From assembly GCF_000377505.1 (NCBI RefSeq), contig NZ_KB898187.1, positions 434,001-498,000 on the forward strand: a stretch of DNA of 64,000 nt, given 5' to 3'. The notes below the pieces were generated by a model. The model made no database searches, was not told the origin of the DNA, and was given only the letters and a program-made list of their open reading frames with translations. This document shows positions 18,834 through 28,101 of this stretch, in pieces; within the stretch, counting starts at the first letter, position 1; the number at the start of each line of letters is the position of its first letter. This DNA comes from Paenibacillus massiliensis 2301065 = DSM 16942. GTDB taxonomy: Bacteria; Bacillota; Bacilli; Paenibacillales; Paenibacillaceae. The translations under genes were made by a program, and so were the position numbers.

Positions 18834-18862
18834 TTCACAAAACGAATCCTTTGCAGCATAAT
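18834..18862 (+). promoter_or_regulatory. Promoter of the aldo/keto reductase gene (sigma-A type)
   Basis: TTCACA (18834-18839), a 17-bp spacer and CATAAT (18857-18862): five of six matches in both hexamers at ideal spacing. Confidence 0.7.
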
Positions 18863-18955
18863 GGCAATGGTCAACGAGTAAGGGCTGGTTGGAACACGGA
18901 TGTGGTCCTTGGGATATTGGCATAAATACATGAATTGTGAGTGGAGGAAAAAGAT

Positions 18956-19798
18956 ATGGCAACTCATTTACAGGATACAACGGTATTGGCGAACGGGGTC
19001 AAGATGCCCTGGCTTGGACTTGGGGTATTCAAGGTCGAAGAAGGCCCCGAGCTGGTAAGCGCTGTGCGCGAAGCTATCACCCAAGGCTATCGCAGTGTGG
19101 ATACGGCTGCGATCTATGCTAATGAAGAAGGTGTCGGTCTTGGTATTCGTGAAGGCCTAGAGGCGGCAGGCATAAAGCGCGAAGACCTGTTTGTCACCTC
19201 CAAGGTGTGGAATAGCGAGCTAGGCTATGAATCCACGCTGCAGGCCTATGATGAAAGTCTGCGTAAGTTAGGTCTGGAATACCTGGATCTATACCTCATA
19301 CACTGGCCTGTTGAAGGAAAATTCAAAGAGGCCTGGCGAGCTCTGGAGACGCTGTACACAACAGGACGCGTCAAAGCCATTGGTGTCAGTAACTTTCAGA
19401 TTCATCATCTGGAGGAGCTAATGAAGGATGCAGAGATCAAGCCCATGGTGAATCAGGTGGAATACCATCCTCGCCTTACACAGCTTGAGCTTAGAGCCTA
19501 CTGTCAGAAGCATGGCATTCAGTTAGAGGCTTGGTCTCCTCTTATGCAAGGGCAATTGCTTGAGCACAAGGAGCTTCAGGAGATTGCTACGAGACATGGG
19601 AAGTCGGTTGCCCAGATCATTATCCGCTGGGATCTGCAGAATGGCGTAGTAACCATTCCGAAGTCCATCAAGGCACATCGCATTGCTGAAAATGCTAATG
19701 TGTTCGATTTTGAACTGTCCCCGCAGGATATGCAAATTATCAGCAGCTTGAATCAGGATTTGCGTGTTGGCCCCGACCCGGATAACTTTGATTTCTAA
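18956..19798 (+). CDS. Aldo/keto reductase (AKR5-like; YtbE/YvgN-type)
   Basis: A 280-residue NADPH-dependent carbonyl reductase. It has the catalytic tetrad Asp49, Tyr54, Lys83 and His116, with VDTAAIYANE and YLIHWPV family motifs and the C-terminal NADPH-binding stretch VTIPKSIKAHRIAENA. The ATG at 18956 is chosen because GGAGG lies at the right distance; the frame opens at a GTG 15 nt earlier that overlaps that site. Relatives reduce glyoxal, methylglyoxal and other aldehydes. It is monocistronic, with its own promoter and terminator. Confidence 0.93.
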   Translation: MATHLQDTTVLANGVKMPWLGLGVFKVEEGPELVSAVREAITQGYRSVDTAAIYANEEGVGLGIREGLEAAGIKREDLFVTSKVWNSELGYESTLQAYDESLRKLGLEYLDLYLIHWPVEGKFKEAWRALETLYTTGRVKAIGVSNFQIHHLEELMKDAEIKPMVNQVEYHPRLTQLELRAYCQKHGIQLEAWSPLMQGQLLEHKELQEIATRHGKSVAQIIIRWDLQNGVVTIPKSIKAHRIAENANVFDFELSPQDMQIISSLNQDLRVGPDPDNFDF

Positions 19799-19817
19799 TG
19801 ATCTAGGAAGAAGTGAT

Positions 19818-19855
19818 GGCATCTGTATGCTTTAGTCATACAGGTGTCTTTTTCA
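19818..19855 (+). terminator. Terminator of the aldo/keto reductase gene
   Basis: GGCATCTGTATG pairs with CATACAGGTGTC (12 bp with G-U pairs), followed by TTTTTC. Confidence 0.85.
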
Positions 19856-19925
19856 ACCTATAAATTTGATGTAACGGTGAAATAATATGTTCATAACAAA
19901 AAGACTCATGGGGGATGCGTTAGAC

Positions 19926-20228
19926 ATGAAGAAGCTTGGGGTGTTTATGCTAGTTCTAATATTAACTCTGGGCACCAATCTCCTGCTGGATTTGCTCTAT
20001 GGAGTACGACATCCGCTTGGCATTATGGCCAGCATTATTTTCACTCTTCGTCCAATAGAGATATCCATGTGGATATTCATACTGCTATGCTTCATCATCT
20101 CCTTATCAAGTAAGCGGTTAGGAAAGGCCATTCGTGGGGCTATAAGTGGTTATCTCAATCTGCTCAGAAAGCCTGGTGTAGCCCAATCCAGCAAGAGGCA
20201 ACGCAAGCTTAAAGGTCGTCAGCCTTGA
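19926..20228 (+). CDS. Small hydrophobic protein of unknown function
   Basis: 100 residues from the ATG at 19926, which is preceded by GGGGGA about 10 nt upstream; the frame also allows an ATG at 19887 with no convincing site. Two hydrophobic stretches (~4-23 and ~44-64) suggest a two-helix membrane protein, and the C-terminus is strongly basic (SKRQRKLKGRQ). It is convergent with the last gene of ger operon 2, only 9 bp away, with no obvious terminator between. I do not recognise a family. Confidence 0.55.
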   Translation: MKKLGVFMLVLILTLGTNLLLDLLYGVRHPLGIMASIIFTLRPIEISMWIFILLCFIISLSSKRLGKAIRGAISGYLNLLRKPGVAQSSKRQRKLKGRQP

Positions 20229-20237
20229 TTGCCACGT

Positions 20238-21335
20238 TCAGGACTTCGTCTCCTCTTCCCTCCCTTTCATCCACGCCACTGCCAGCAATAGAAAAGGGAT
20301 GGCGACCACAAATAACGGATAGACATTGACCAGAATAAACTCGCTCTCTTGGAGGTGCTCTTCCAGACTGGGAGCAATCAGAAGGGATGACAGGAGTACG
20401 ATGATGCCGAATGGAAAGAGCAACTTCCGGTAGGGAATGCCGAATATATCCTCAGCCACGCGCAGAGCTGCATAGAATAACACCGTAACTTTGAAGAAAA
20501 TGCCTATAATTACAGCCATAACACCTAGCACATCGACCCTGTCAATAAAAACAGACACTTCAATCCGGTTAATCATCGTCACAAAAGGATGGGTAGCCTG
20601 AACAAACAATTCCTTGCCCAGGCTGGCAACCATGAGTGCAGTCGCCTCAGTCAGCATGGCCCCTCCAATAATAACAGCTGTCAAAGAGACACTAACAGAG
20701 TTGTATTTCTTGGACATCGCTGGTAGCACCGTGGCAAAGCTGACCATCTCACCATAAGGAAATATCAACGCACTAGTGCCACCCGCGCCAAGAATCGGCA
20801 ACCATCCTTTCGATGCAATGGGTAGCAGATTGTGTACATCAATAACACCCGAGAATGAGAGCAATAGCAGCATAGTAAGCATTAGGAGCATCGATACAAC
20901 ACCGTAAAGAAGTGCTATACGGCCTAGTACATGTACTCCCAAATGCAATACATACATAGCTACACCAATCAGCAAAAGTCCTATGATTAACAGGGGAGTA
21001 GAGTTCAACGTTCGAATCTGGATCAGAGAGATGCCATCCCGCAAATCTCTAGTGCTGTCATACAGGAAAAACAACAGATATAGGACCCCGACCGTCGTAC
21101 CCATGATCTTGCCAAGCAATTGCTTGCTATATCCTGTCAGGTTCAAATCAGGAAATCTGCGATGAAGGCTGCTGTAACACAGCACCAGTATCATTCCTGC
21201 TACAGCACCTATGAACATCGCGATCCACGAATCTCTGCCTGCGTTCCGTGCGGGATTAACGACGAGAGCTGTGCCAAATTCGAAGTGCAGCATCAGCAAG
21301 AACATTTGTAGGGCATCCAGCTCATTTTTTTTCAC
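20238..21335 (-). CDS. Spore germination protein, GerAB/GerKB family permease (ger operon 2)
   Basis: The B subunit of a second GerA-type receptor. 365 residues with about ten hydrophobic segments and the family-typical start DALQMFLLMLHFEFGTALVV. It is the last gene of an A-C-B operon with the same order as operon 1. It differs widely in sequence from the 9439-10569 paralogue, suggesting a different germinant. Confidence 0.92.
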   Translation of the reverse strand: MKKNELDALQMFLLMLHFEFGTALVVNPARNAGRDSWIAMFIGAVAGMILVLCYSSLHRRFPDLNLTGYSKQLLGKIMGTTVGVLYLLFFLYDSTRDLRDGISLIQIRTLNSTPLLIIGLLLIGVAMYVLHLGVHVLGRIALLYGVVSMLLMLTMLLLLSFSGVIDVHNLLPIASKGWLPILGAGGTSALIFPYGEMVSFATVLPAMSKKYNSVSVSLTAVIIGGAMLTEATALMVASLGKELFVQATHPFVTMINRIEVSVFIDRVDVLGVMAVIIGIFFKVTVLFYAALRVAEDIFGIPYRKLLFPFGIIVLLSSLLIAPSLEEHLQESEFILVNVYPLFVVAIPFLLLAVAWMKGREEETKS

Positions 21336-21353
21336 AGTCTGGCCTCCATGGTG

Positions 21354-22562
21354 TTATCCCGACCGCTCGGAGAAAGGGCTCGATCGCGTCTGGGTATGCT
21401 TGATGACGGAAATGACCTTAACTTGTACCGTACTGTCGGCGAACTTCTTGTCCCAATCGTTAGATACACGCGACCAATACTTGGGATTCTTGCGCTCCAG
21501 AGCTTCCCCCAATCCAATCACATCCGTGTGAGAGTGCTGAGACGCCCTCACTGCGGACATTACCAGGTCATGTGTATCCTTGGTCCATTCATGCTGTATA
21601 GCTTCAATCACGTCTGTACCTGTTAGATCCAGGGGGCAGTTCACCTCCGAGAGCATCCCCGTCTGCTTAATTACAAAGGTAAAGACGGGTTCTCCGCCCT
21701 GGAAGGATACATTCAAGTCCGATTGGGCAAAGTCAGTCTCCACAATCATGGCATCCGGCTCCTTACCACACGTAAGGGAGGATACCCGGCTCTTGATCTT
21801 ATTTCGTATAATGGACAACCCCATTGCCTCCTTCTCATCGAGCCATCTCACCAGCTTGTCGCGTCTGAATATACTGGCACCATGTATGAAGATCGTGACG
21901 TCAGGGATAATCTTGTCGACATTATCCTTCTTGGGAGCATTCTCCTGCTTGCCGGTTAATTCCACCCCAGCGATGACCGGCCCGCTTCCAGCCACATTCA
22001 TCCTGCGAATGACATCATCAATATTCACCACGTAGGTTTCTCCATATACACGCTCTGAGTTCTCCAGCTTGCCTGTAATATCATTGGCCGGAATTCGGCC
22101 GATGGCTGTCATTGTAGACAGCACATTCTTAGCCTGTCCATTTCGCGCAATCAAGACTCGCATGGTTAGACGTGTCTCGGTATCTCGCTCCAGAAAATCC
22201 AACAGGTTGCCAATTCCTTCGCGTGCCAAGTCCTCACTGATCACGACTGCTCTTACATGAGATAGGGAGATCCGCCGAGGTACTTTCCGGGCAGCTTTAC
22301 GTGTAGCTTCCATAATGGTATTTCCTGTCTCACGGTATTGAATGACCGGGGACGTGCCCCTCGCCTTGCTGCTGGCAATCTCATCTGCCACGATGATCTG
22401 GAAAGACACTTCATATCGCTGCTGCTCCGAGCGGTCGATACCGATTGCAGCCACAACCGCTCGTTCATTCAATTCTGTCGAATCCCAGCAAGCTGACAGC
22501 TGTGGAACGAGCACCAAGCACATCAACAGCGATAGTCCTCGTCTCCATTTCTTCCACACCAT
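21354..22562 (-). CDS. Spore germination lipoprotein, Ger(x)C family (ger operon 2)
   Basis: 402 residues. The signal peptide has lipobox LSAC (Cys25) followed by WDSTELNERAVVAAIGIDR, the conserved start of mature GerAC proteins. Near the C-terminus NPKYWSRVSNDWDKKF corresponds to the HPKHWKEIENDW segment of the operon 1 paralogue. It would be a lipid-anchored subunit of the receptor. Confidence 0.93.
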   Translation of the reverse strand: MVWKKWRRGLSLLMCLVLVPQLSACWDSTELNERAVVAAIGIDRSEQQRYEVSFQIIVADEIASSKARGTSPVIQYRETGNTIMEATRKAARKVPRRISLSHVRAVVISEDLAREGIGNLLDFLERDTETRLTMRVLIARNGQAKNVLSTMTAIGRIPANDITGKLENSERVYGETYVVNIDDVIRRMNVAGSGPVIAGVELTGKQENAPKKDNVDKIIPDVTIFIHGASIFRRDKLVRWLDEKEAMGLSIIRNKIKSRVSSLTCGKEPDAMIVETDFAQSDLNVSFQGGEPVFTFVIKQTGMLSEVNCPLDLTGTDVIEAIQHEWTKDTHDLVMSAVRASQHSHTDVIGLGEALERKNPKYWSRVSNDWDKKFADSTVQVKVISVIKHTQTRSSPFSERSG

Positions 22563-22568
22563 GAGCTG

Positions 22569-24131
22569 TCATTCCCCCCCTCCCGGACTACTGCCTCCAC
22601 TCTCCTCTGGCATCCGCTTGTTATTTTTCGCGCTGAACATAACAGGCCTAGTCTTCATCATCCATGCGGGCAAGCGCAGTACCGTATCCTTATTGCTCCT
22701 CAGGCTAAATGGGCTAAACGGTGCCATGTATGGCACGCCAAAAGACTGCAAAGAGCACAAGTGAGCCGTCAAGACGATCAGTCCAAGTGTGACCCCATAT
22801 AGACCGAATAAAGACGCCAGCACCATAAAAGCAAAACGGCATAATCTGCCTGCCGTAGCCATGTTATAAGCAGGGATGGCAAAGCTGGCAATACCCGTGA
22901 TGGCGACTACAATCGTCAAAAGGGCCGTAACCACCCCGGCCTCGATAGCTGCTTGCCCAAGCACAAGAGCACCTACCACTGAGACCGTCTGGCCGACAAC
23001 TCTGGGCATACGAACGCCAGCTTCACGCAGCACCTCCATAGTGAACTCCAGAATAAATGCCTCCACGATAGCCGGGAAAGGAACCGTCTCCCGCTGGGCC
23101 AGTATGCTGATTAACAGTGGAGTTGGAATCATTTCATAATGATAGGTCGTGAACGCAATATACAAGGATGGCCCCAGGATCAGGATAATGAAGCATATAT
23201 AGCGCAGTATTCGCAGCAGTGTCGCACTGTCGTAGCGCTCCGCATAATCGGAGGCTGATTGAAAAAACTGAGCAAATACGATGGGCACAATGAGTACAAA
23301 TGGCGAGCCATCTATCAGCAATATGATGCGGCCCTCCATTAGATTACCTGCTGCTGTATCAGGACGTTCTGAATTATACACCGTCGGAAACGGGGTCAAA
23401 GTCTTATCCTGAATGAACTCTTCAATCATGCCTGAGTCCAATATAGCATCCGTACGAATACCGTGAATCCGGCTTCGCACCTCATTAACAACCTCTTCTT
23501 CTGCAATATTTTTCATGTACATCATAGCTACATTGGTACCCGTGTAATTACCCACCTCGAACATCTCCAGAGTTAAATCCGAGTTCTTGATCCTTCTGCG
23601 CAGCAAGGCTACATTCGTGAACAGAGATTCTACAAATCCTTCCTTGGGTCCTCGGATATTCGATTGAGTAGTGGGCTCGCTGATGGACCGTTCAGTCCCG
23701 CCGGGAGTATTGCAACTGATGATTCGATTGCAGCCCTGCAAGAATATCAGCGTATCGCCTGATAGCAGTCCCGCCATCATCTGGCTCCACTTTCTATGAA
23801 TCTGGATATTTCCCATCGTTAAGGCATGTTCCTGCAATTGCTGAAAGACCTGCTCGGCAGAATCCATATCTGCATCTCGCACTCGTTCAGACCACCCCAT
23901 GACGGAGCCCAGCACTAGTTGATTCACCGTATCCAGGTTTACCATACTACTCAAATACACGAGAGCAGCTGGGCACGGATCGTCCATGCCGACAGTAAAA
24001 CGACGGATAATGAAGTCAGGGCTGCCTGCAGTCAGCTTACGTATCTGCTCCAAATTCTCTTCAAGATGGGGACTGATCATGATAGGCTCATTCGTTCTAG
24101 ATGAATCGGCTTTAGATGAAGGGGGATTCAA
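22569..24131 (-). CDS. Spore germination protein, GerAA/GerKA family (ger operon 2)
   Basis: 520 residues starting at TTG (24131) after GAGG. The family signatures TQSNIRGPKEGFVESLFTNV and FIQDKTLTPFPTVYNSERPD are clear, as are the membrane-domain segments FPAIVEAFILEFTMEVLREA and AGVRMPRVVGQTVSVVGALV. It is the first gene of the operon, separated from the C subunit gene by 6 bp, and has a near-consensus sigma-G promoter 46-74 bp upstream. Confidence 0.94.
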   Translation of the reverse strand: MNPPSSKADSSRTNEPIMISPHLEENLEQIRKLTAGSPDFIIRRFTVGMDDPCPAALVYLSSMVNLDTVNQLVLGSVMGWSERVRDADMDSAEQVFQQLQEHALTMGNIQIHRKWSQMMAGLLSGDTLIFLQGCNRIISCNTPGGTERSISEPTTQSNIRGPKEGFVESLFTNVALLRRRIKNSDLTLEMFEVGNYTGTNVAMMYMKNIAEEEVVNEVRSRIHGIRTDAILDSGMIEEFIQDKTLTPFPTVYNSERPDTAAGNLMEGRIILLIDGSPFVLIVPIVFAQFFQSASDYAERYDSATLLRILRYICFIILILGPSLYIAFTTYHYEMIPTPLLISILAQRETVPFPAIVEAFILEFTMEVLREAGVRMPRVVGQTVSVVGALVLGQAAIEAGVVTALLTIVVAITGIASFAIPAYNMATAGRLCRFAFMVLASLFGLYGVTLGLIVLTAHLCSLQSFGVPYMAPFSPFSLRSNKDTVLRLPAWMMKTRPVMFSAKNNKRMPEESGGSSPGGGE

Positions 24132-24176
24132 GTAGGCTACCTCGCTTTCCTACACAACTTCCATTGGATATAAATG

Positions 24177-24205
24177 GAGTATGTACAACTTCCTCTCATT
24201 TATTC
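24177..24205 (-). promoter_or_regulatory. Sigma-G promoter of ger operon 2
   Basis: On the minus strand GAATA (24201-24205) fits the sigma-G -35 consensus gHATR and CATACTC (24177-24183) matches the -10 CATWMTA in six of seven positions, with a 17-bp spacer. GerA-type operons are known forespore sigma-G genes, so the location fits. Confidence 0.7.
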
Positions 24206-24301
24206 GCGAACACAGCGTTGGGTCTGCTTTTTCTTGCTAATTACAGTTTTCACCCCTCTGCCTCCCACGGCAGCTTCCTTCCTTCAAAGAGTCCTAATGC
24301 A

Positions 24302-24346
24302 AAAAAACGCCTCTAGCCCCACTCGATGGTGGTGCCAGAAGCGTCT
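24302..24346 (-). terminator. Terminator of the YwqG-like gene
   Basis: On the minus strand ACGCTTCTGGC pairs with GCTAGAGGCGT (two G-U pairs), an inner stem extends it, and TTTTTTT follows. Confidence 0.85.
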
Positions 24347-24425
24347 GGAATACTTCAATGATGCCAAGCTATGAATTAGAAATGTTGTACAGCCAACACA
24401 TCACATGAAAGCACTTCATGACCGA

Positions 24426-25067
24426 TCAGGAGCACTGTACAAAGAATATACCAGCGTCTCCGCCATCGTTCGAGAGGTGGGGATCGCGTGCAAGCAACAA
24501 ATATCCTACAGAATCACTCAGGTAGAATATATCATTATAACCTTCGGGGTAATCGCCTCCATAGAGTTGAATACAAAACATGAATTGCTCAACCTGGAGA
24601 CCCTCGTTCTGCAAATATCCCGGACTGCCACCTAGCTTCGAGCCTGTGAATGAGGCTTCTGCTTCATCCTCAATCCTATCCCCGAGTGAGATCGCTCGCG
24701 CAGGGACTGTAAATTCTGATTCATTACGTGGTTGTCCTATGGAGTGCGCAATCACCTTCGTAAATCCCATTTTGATCATATTCAGCTCTAGTGGGTCACC
24801 ATGATACACGATATTATCAAGGAAATAGGTGTTTCTATTATATGTTGTAAACACAGATATAGCCGTTGCTTCAGGATAGGTGCAGCCAAACGTATCATTC
24901 AAAAAACGGGCTGGCAAATGCATCGCTAACGTCAGTTTCTCACCATCTGGATTTTCTGGCCACGAGATTTCCTCAGGTAAAAGGCTTACTCCACCTGTTC
25001 GGGGCTCATTGGCGTCTTGAGTAATATCTGTAAAAGCAATTTTTGTTGGTCCTGTCACGGTCCTCAT
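24426..25067 (-). CDS. DUF1963 (YwqG-like) protein
   Basis: 213 residues. The segment SKLGGSPGYLQNE (~143-155) is the signature of the DUF1963/YwqG family, and GGVSLLPEEISWPENPDGEK near the N-terminus is the other conserved block. These proteins are cytoplasmic and functionally uncharacterised; some occur near polymorphic-toxin or contractile-injection genes as possible immunity or accessory proteins, but nothing of that kind is adjacent. Monocistronic, with its own terminator. Shorter than the typical ~260-residue YwqG. Confidence 0.8.
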   Translation of the reverse strand: MRTVTGPTKIAFTDITQDANEPRTGGVSLLPEEISWPENPDGEKLTLAMHLPARFLNDTFGCTYPEATAISVFTTYNRNTYFLDNIVYHGDPLELNMIKMGFTKVIAHSIGQPRNESEFTVPARAISLGDRIEDEAEASFTGSKLGGSPGYLQNEGLQVEQFMFCIQLYGGDYPEGYNDIFYLSDSVGYLLLARDPHLSNDGGDAGIFFVQCS

Positions 25068-25140
25068 CCTTCACTTTTGGTGTAGTTCATTTGGTGTGAT
25101 CTATTTCTATCCAGGTTTTCAACTACGAAATTCTGATCTG

Positions 25141-25173
25141 AAAAAGAGGCCACTCGAACCGAGCAGCCTCTCT
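25141..25173 (-). terminator. Terminator after the SDR gene
   Basis: On the minus strand GAGAGGC-TGCTCG pairs with CGAGTG-GCCTCT with a tiny loop, followed by TTTTT. Confidence 0.85.
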
Positions 25174-25291
25174 TACAACATTCTTGAACCATCTTCATTC
25201 TAAAGCCATCTTATACACATTCATGTCATCATCGCTCAGGCTCCGTCCCTCTCAACCTTACCGGAGCAGCAATGAGTTCATGGAATTCCCT

Positions 25292-26047
25292 TTACTGCGC
25301 CGTAACGCCTCCATCAATGGAGTAGACAGAACCGTTAATGTACGGGGCCTCATCCCCCAGCAGAAATGCAACCAGATTCGCAATCTCTTCAGGCTTGCCA
25401 AGTCTTCCCGATGGAATGCTGTCTAGTGTAGCCTGGAACACTTCCGGGTTATCCTTGCCGAATTGGACTACCATCGGCGTCTCGATCGTCCCCGGTGCGA
25501 TTGCATTAACCCGAATATTGTCTTTACCATACTCAATAGCTGCTGTTCTCGTTGCGCCGATGACGCCATGCTTGGTCGCCGCATAGGGAGCAACGGATTG
25601 CACACCCACGACACCTGCTGTAGACGCCGTATTGACAATAGAGCCTCCACCTGTCTTGAGCATTTCCGTAATGACATATTTCAGACCGTACAATACACTT
25701 CTCAAGTTAATATCAATAATCTGGTCGAACTGCTCAATGCTATGATCCGCCAGCTTGAGCCCAGGACCAGAAATACCTGCATTGTTGAAGAACATGTCCA
25801 CTCGGCCAAAGGCCTCTACCGTTGTCTTCACATAATTCTCCACTTCATCTGCTTTGCTAACATCCGCCTTGACGAAGATCGCTTTGCCGCCTGCGGCTTC
25901 AATCTGCTGCACCGTCTCCTGACCGGCTTGCTCCACCAGGTCAACTACAGAGATCAAGGCCCCTTTCTCCGCCAGCTTCAAGGCGGTAGCACGTCCCAGA
26001 CCGCTTCCCGCTCCTGTGATGATTGCTACTTTTCCAGTATGACTCAT
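25292..26047 (-). CDS. Short-chain dehydrogenase/reductase (classical SDR)
   Basis: 251 residues. NAD(P) motif TGAGSGLG (11-18), NNAG (88-91) and the catalytic triad Ser142, Tyr155, Lys159. An acidic residue (Asp36) after the second beta strand suggests a preference for NAD(H). Resembles glucose 1-dehydrogenase and related broad-range SDRs. It follows the ThDP enzyme gene by 71 bp on the same strand and shares its terminator, so the two are probably co-transcribed. Substrate unknown. Confidence 0.9.
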   Translation of the reverse strand: MSHTGKVAIITGAGSGLGRATALKLAEKGALISVVDLVEQAGQETVQQIEAAGGKAIFVKADVSKADEVENYVKTTVEAFGRVDMFFNNAGISGPGLKLADHSIEQFDQIIDINLRSVLYGLKYVITEMLKTGGGSIVNTASTAGVVGVQSVAPYAATKHGVIGATRTAAIEYGKDNIRVNAIAPGTIETPMVVQFGKDNPEVFQATLDSIPSGRLGKPEEIANLVAFLLGDEAPYINGSVYSIDGGVTAQ

Positions 26048-26118
26048 GTTCTCTCCTCCTAGGATGCATTAGGACTGCTTCTATGCGGTTGAAATACCCA
26101 ACCATGGATAATTATAGA

Positions 26119-27846
26119 CTAGCGTATCAGGTTTGTCTTGGCTAATTCAACCAGTTCGTCTCCTCTTCCGTTCAGCACAGCCTTCATCATCCATAGTGTA
26201 AATCCCTCTGCCTGCTTGAGGTTGATTTTGGGCGGGAGGGACAGCTCCTGTCGATTGACTACGACGTCGACCAGTGCAGGGCCATCGTGCAAGAGTGCTC
26301 GCTTCATAGCATCCTCAAGATCTGCTGGGTCTTCAACGCGGATACCCTCGATGCCCATGGCCTGCGCCACCATTGCAAAATTCGGATTAACCAGCGTCGT
26401 CCCTGACTCCAGAAGGCCAGCTGCCTTCATCTCCAGCTCGACAAAGCCGAGTGCCCCGTTGTTATACACGACGACCTTGACTGGCAGACGATGCTGGTGC
26501 AGTGTCAACAAATCGCCCATGAGCATGGTCAGGCCGCCATCACCGGACAGTGAGATCACCTGCCGATCTGGAGCTGCCTTCTGGGCACCAATTGCTTGGG
26601 GTAAGGCATTGGCCATGGTACCATGATTGAACGAACCCAGCAATCGCCGCTCTGGTCCCATCTCCAGATAACGAGCTGCCCATACGGTAGGTGTCCCTAC
26701 ATCACAGGTGAAGATGGCCCGATCATCGGCTGCCTCACTGACCACTTTGGTCAAGAATTGCGGGTGAATCGGCTGCTTGCCTGGCTTGCCAACTGCTAGA
26801 TTATCCAGCTCTTGGCGCACCTTCGCGTATCGATCTACGCATTTAGCAAGATGCTTGCCGTTATGCTCCGCCCTAAGGTATGGCAGCAGCTCTGTAATTG
26901 TCGCCTTGATGTCTCCACATAATCCATAATCTAGCTTCGTGCGGCGTCCCAGATGAGCGGGCTCAATATCTACCTGCACAATCGTTGCATCCTCAGGATA
27001 GAACTGGCGGTAAGGAAAATCTGTCCCCAGCATGAGTAATACGTCACAGTCCATCATGGCATGATAACCAGACGAATAGCCGATGAGTCCCGTCAGACCT
27101 ACGAGATAGGGATTATCGTATTCGAGATATTCCTTCCCACGTAAGGCAATAACCATCGGAGCCTGCAGTCGTCCACATAGCTCCATAAGCTCAGGACGTG
27201 CCTCTGCACAGCCCGCTCCGCATAATAATGTGATTCTCTTCCCGGCATTAAGATACTCTGCCAGCTTCAAGAGCTCTTCCCTCGCTGGATGGATGACTGG
27301 CTTCGTTACGTGGTATACATGCTCAGGTACAGGCTCTGCAGAAGCCTCAAGCCCGGCTACATCACCGGGCAAGACGATGACAGAGACTCCCGAACGAGCA
27401 ATGGCAGTCTGAATCGCCATCGTGACCATGCGCGGCATCTGCCGTGGTGTCGTGATCACCTCGCAGAAGTGGCTACACTCCTGAAAGATTTGCTCGGGAT
27501 GAGTCGCCTGGAAGTATTCACTTCCGAGCTCATCGCTTGGAATATGAGCGGCAATCGCCAGCACCGGGACACCGCTGCGATGGCAGTCATACAAGCCGTT
27601 GATAAGGTGCATATTTCCTGGGCCACTGCTGCCCGCGCATACTGCAATGCTTCCACTGACCTGTGCGTCGGCCACTGCTGCAAAAGCCGCTACCTCTTCA
27701 TGACGGACGTGAATCCATTCAATCTGATCTGAGCGGCGGATGGAGTCGAGTATGGCATTCAATGAATCACCGACGATTCCATAGATTCGCTTAATGCCCG
27801 CATTCAGAAGTGCTTCAAGTACCTGATCTGCTATGGATTTCTTCAT
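26119..27846 (-). CDS. Thiamine-diphosphate-dependent pyruvate oxidase/decarboxylase-like enzyme (YdaP/PoxB type)
   Basis: A 575-residue enzyme of the acetolactate synthase/pyruvate oxidase superfamily. The N-terminal ThDP domain has the activating Glu in HVRHEEVAAFAA (~47-58), a central Rossmann-like domain binds FAD in relatives, and the C-terminal ThDP/Mg domain has the GDGGLTMLMGDLLT motif ending ~30 residues later in NNGALG. The start IYGIVGDSLNAILDSIRR is typical of YdaP/PoxB, which convert pyruvate to acetate and CO2, passing electrons to quinone or oxygen. YdaP of B. subtilis is a general-stress protein. Whether this one is an oxidase or a decarboxylase is not decided by sequence. Confidence 0.88.
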   Translation of the reverse strand: MKKSIADQVLEALLNAGIKRIYGIVGDSLNAILDSIRRSDQIEWIHVRHEEVAAFAAVADAQVSGSIAVCAGSSGPGNMHLINGLYDCHRSGVPVLAIAAHIPSDELGSEYFQATHPEQIFQECSHFCEVITTPRQMPRMVTMAIQTAIARSGVSVIVLPGDVAGLEASAEPVPEHVYHVTKPVIHPAREELLKLAEYLNAGKRITLLCGAGCAEARPELMELCGRLQAPMVIALRGKEYLEYDNPYLVGLTGLIGYSSGYHAMMDCDVLLMLGTDFPYRQFYPEDATIVQVDIEPAHLGRRTKLDYGLCGDIKATITELLPYLRAEHNGKHLAKCVDRYAKVRQELDNLAVGKPGKQPIHPQFLTKVVSEAADDRAIFTCDVGTPTVWAARYLEMGPERRLLGSFNHGTMANALPQAIGAQKAAPDRQVISLSGDGGLTMLMGDLLTLHQHRLPVKVVVYNNGALGFVELEMKAAGLLESGTTLVNPNFAMVAQAMGIEGIRVEDPADLEDAMKRALLHDGPALVDVVVNRQELSLPPKINLKQAEGFTLWMMKAVLNGRGDELVELAKTNLIR

Positions 27847-27991
27847 GTGTGAAGCCTCCTTCGTACGATAGTCTTCCTTCTAGCGGTAGCTTATCCATGT
27901 CACAATATACCTATTCTCTTACCCCACGCTTGCCAGGGTTGAATCCCTGTATGCGTTGTTCCCAAGATAGCGGAAGACATAACTATAGACA

Positions 27992-28024
27992 CAAATAACC
28001 GAGCAACCATAGTGGCTACTCGGT
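27992..28024 (-). terminator. Likely terminator after the second sugar ABC operon
   Basis: An inverted repeat, ACCGAG...CTCGGT with an inner CCA/TGG pair. On the minus strand it is followed by TATTTGT, a weak U tract. Confidence 0.55.
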
Positions 28025-28101
28025 AACGAGCTAATGAGCTACTCCGTATTTAAATTTTGGATGCTTAAGCTAGACGTGCTATGCGGTCTTAATCCACGTC
28101 C

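Noticed and set aside
24174..24374. Plus-strand frame of 66 residues with a hydrophobic stretch
   Set aside because: It overlaps the sigma-G promoter of ger operon 2 and the YwqG terminator and has a poor ribosome binding site.
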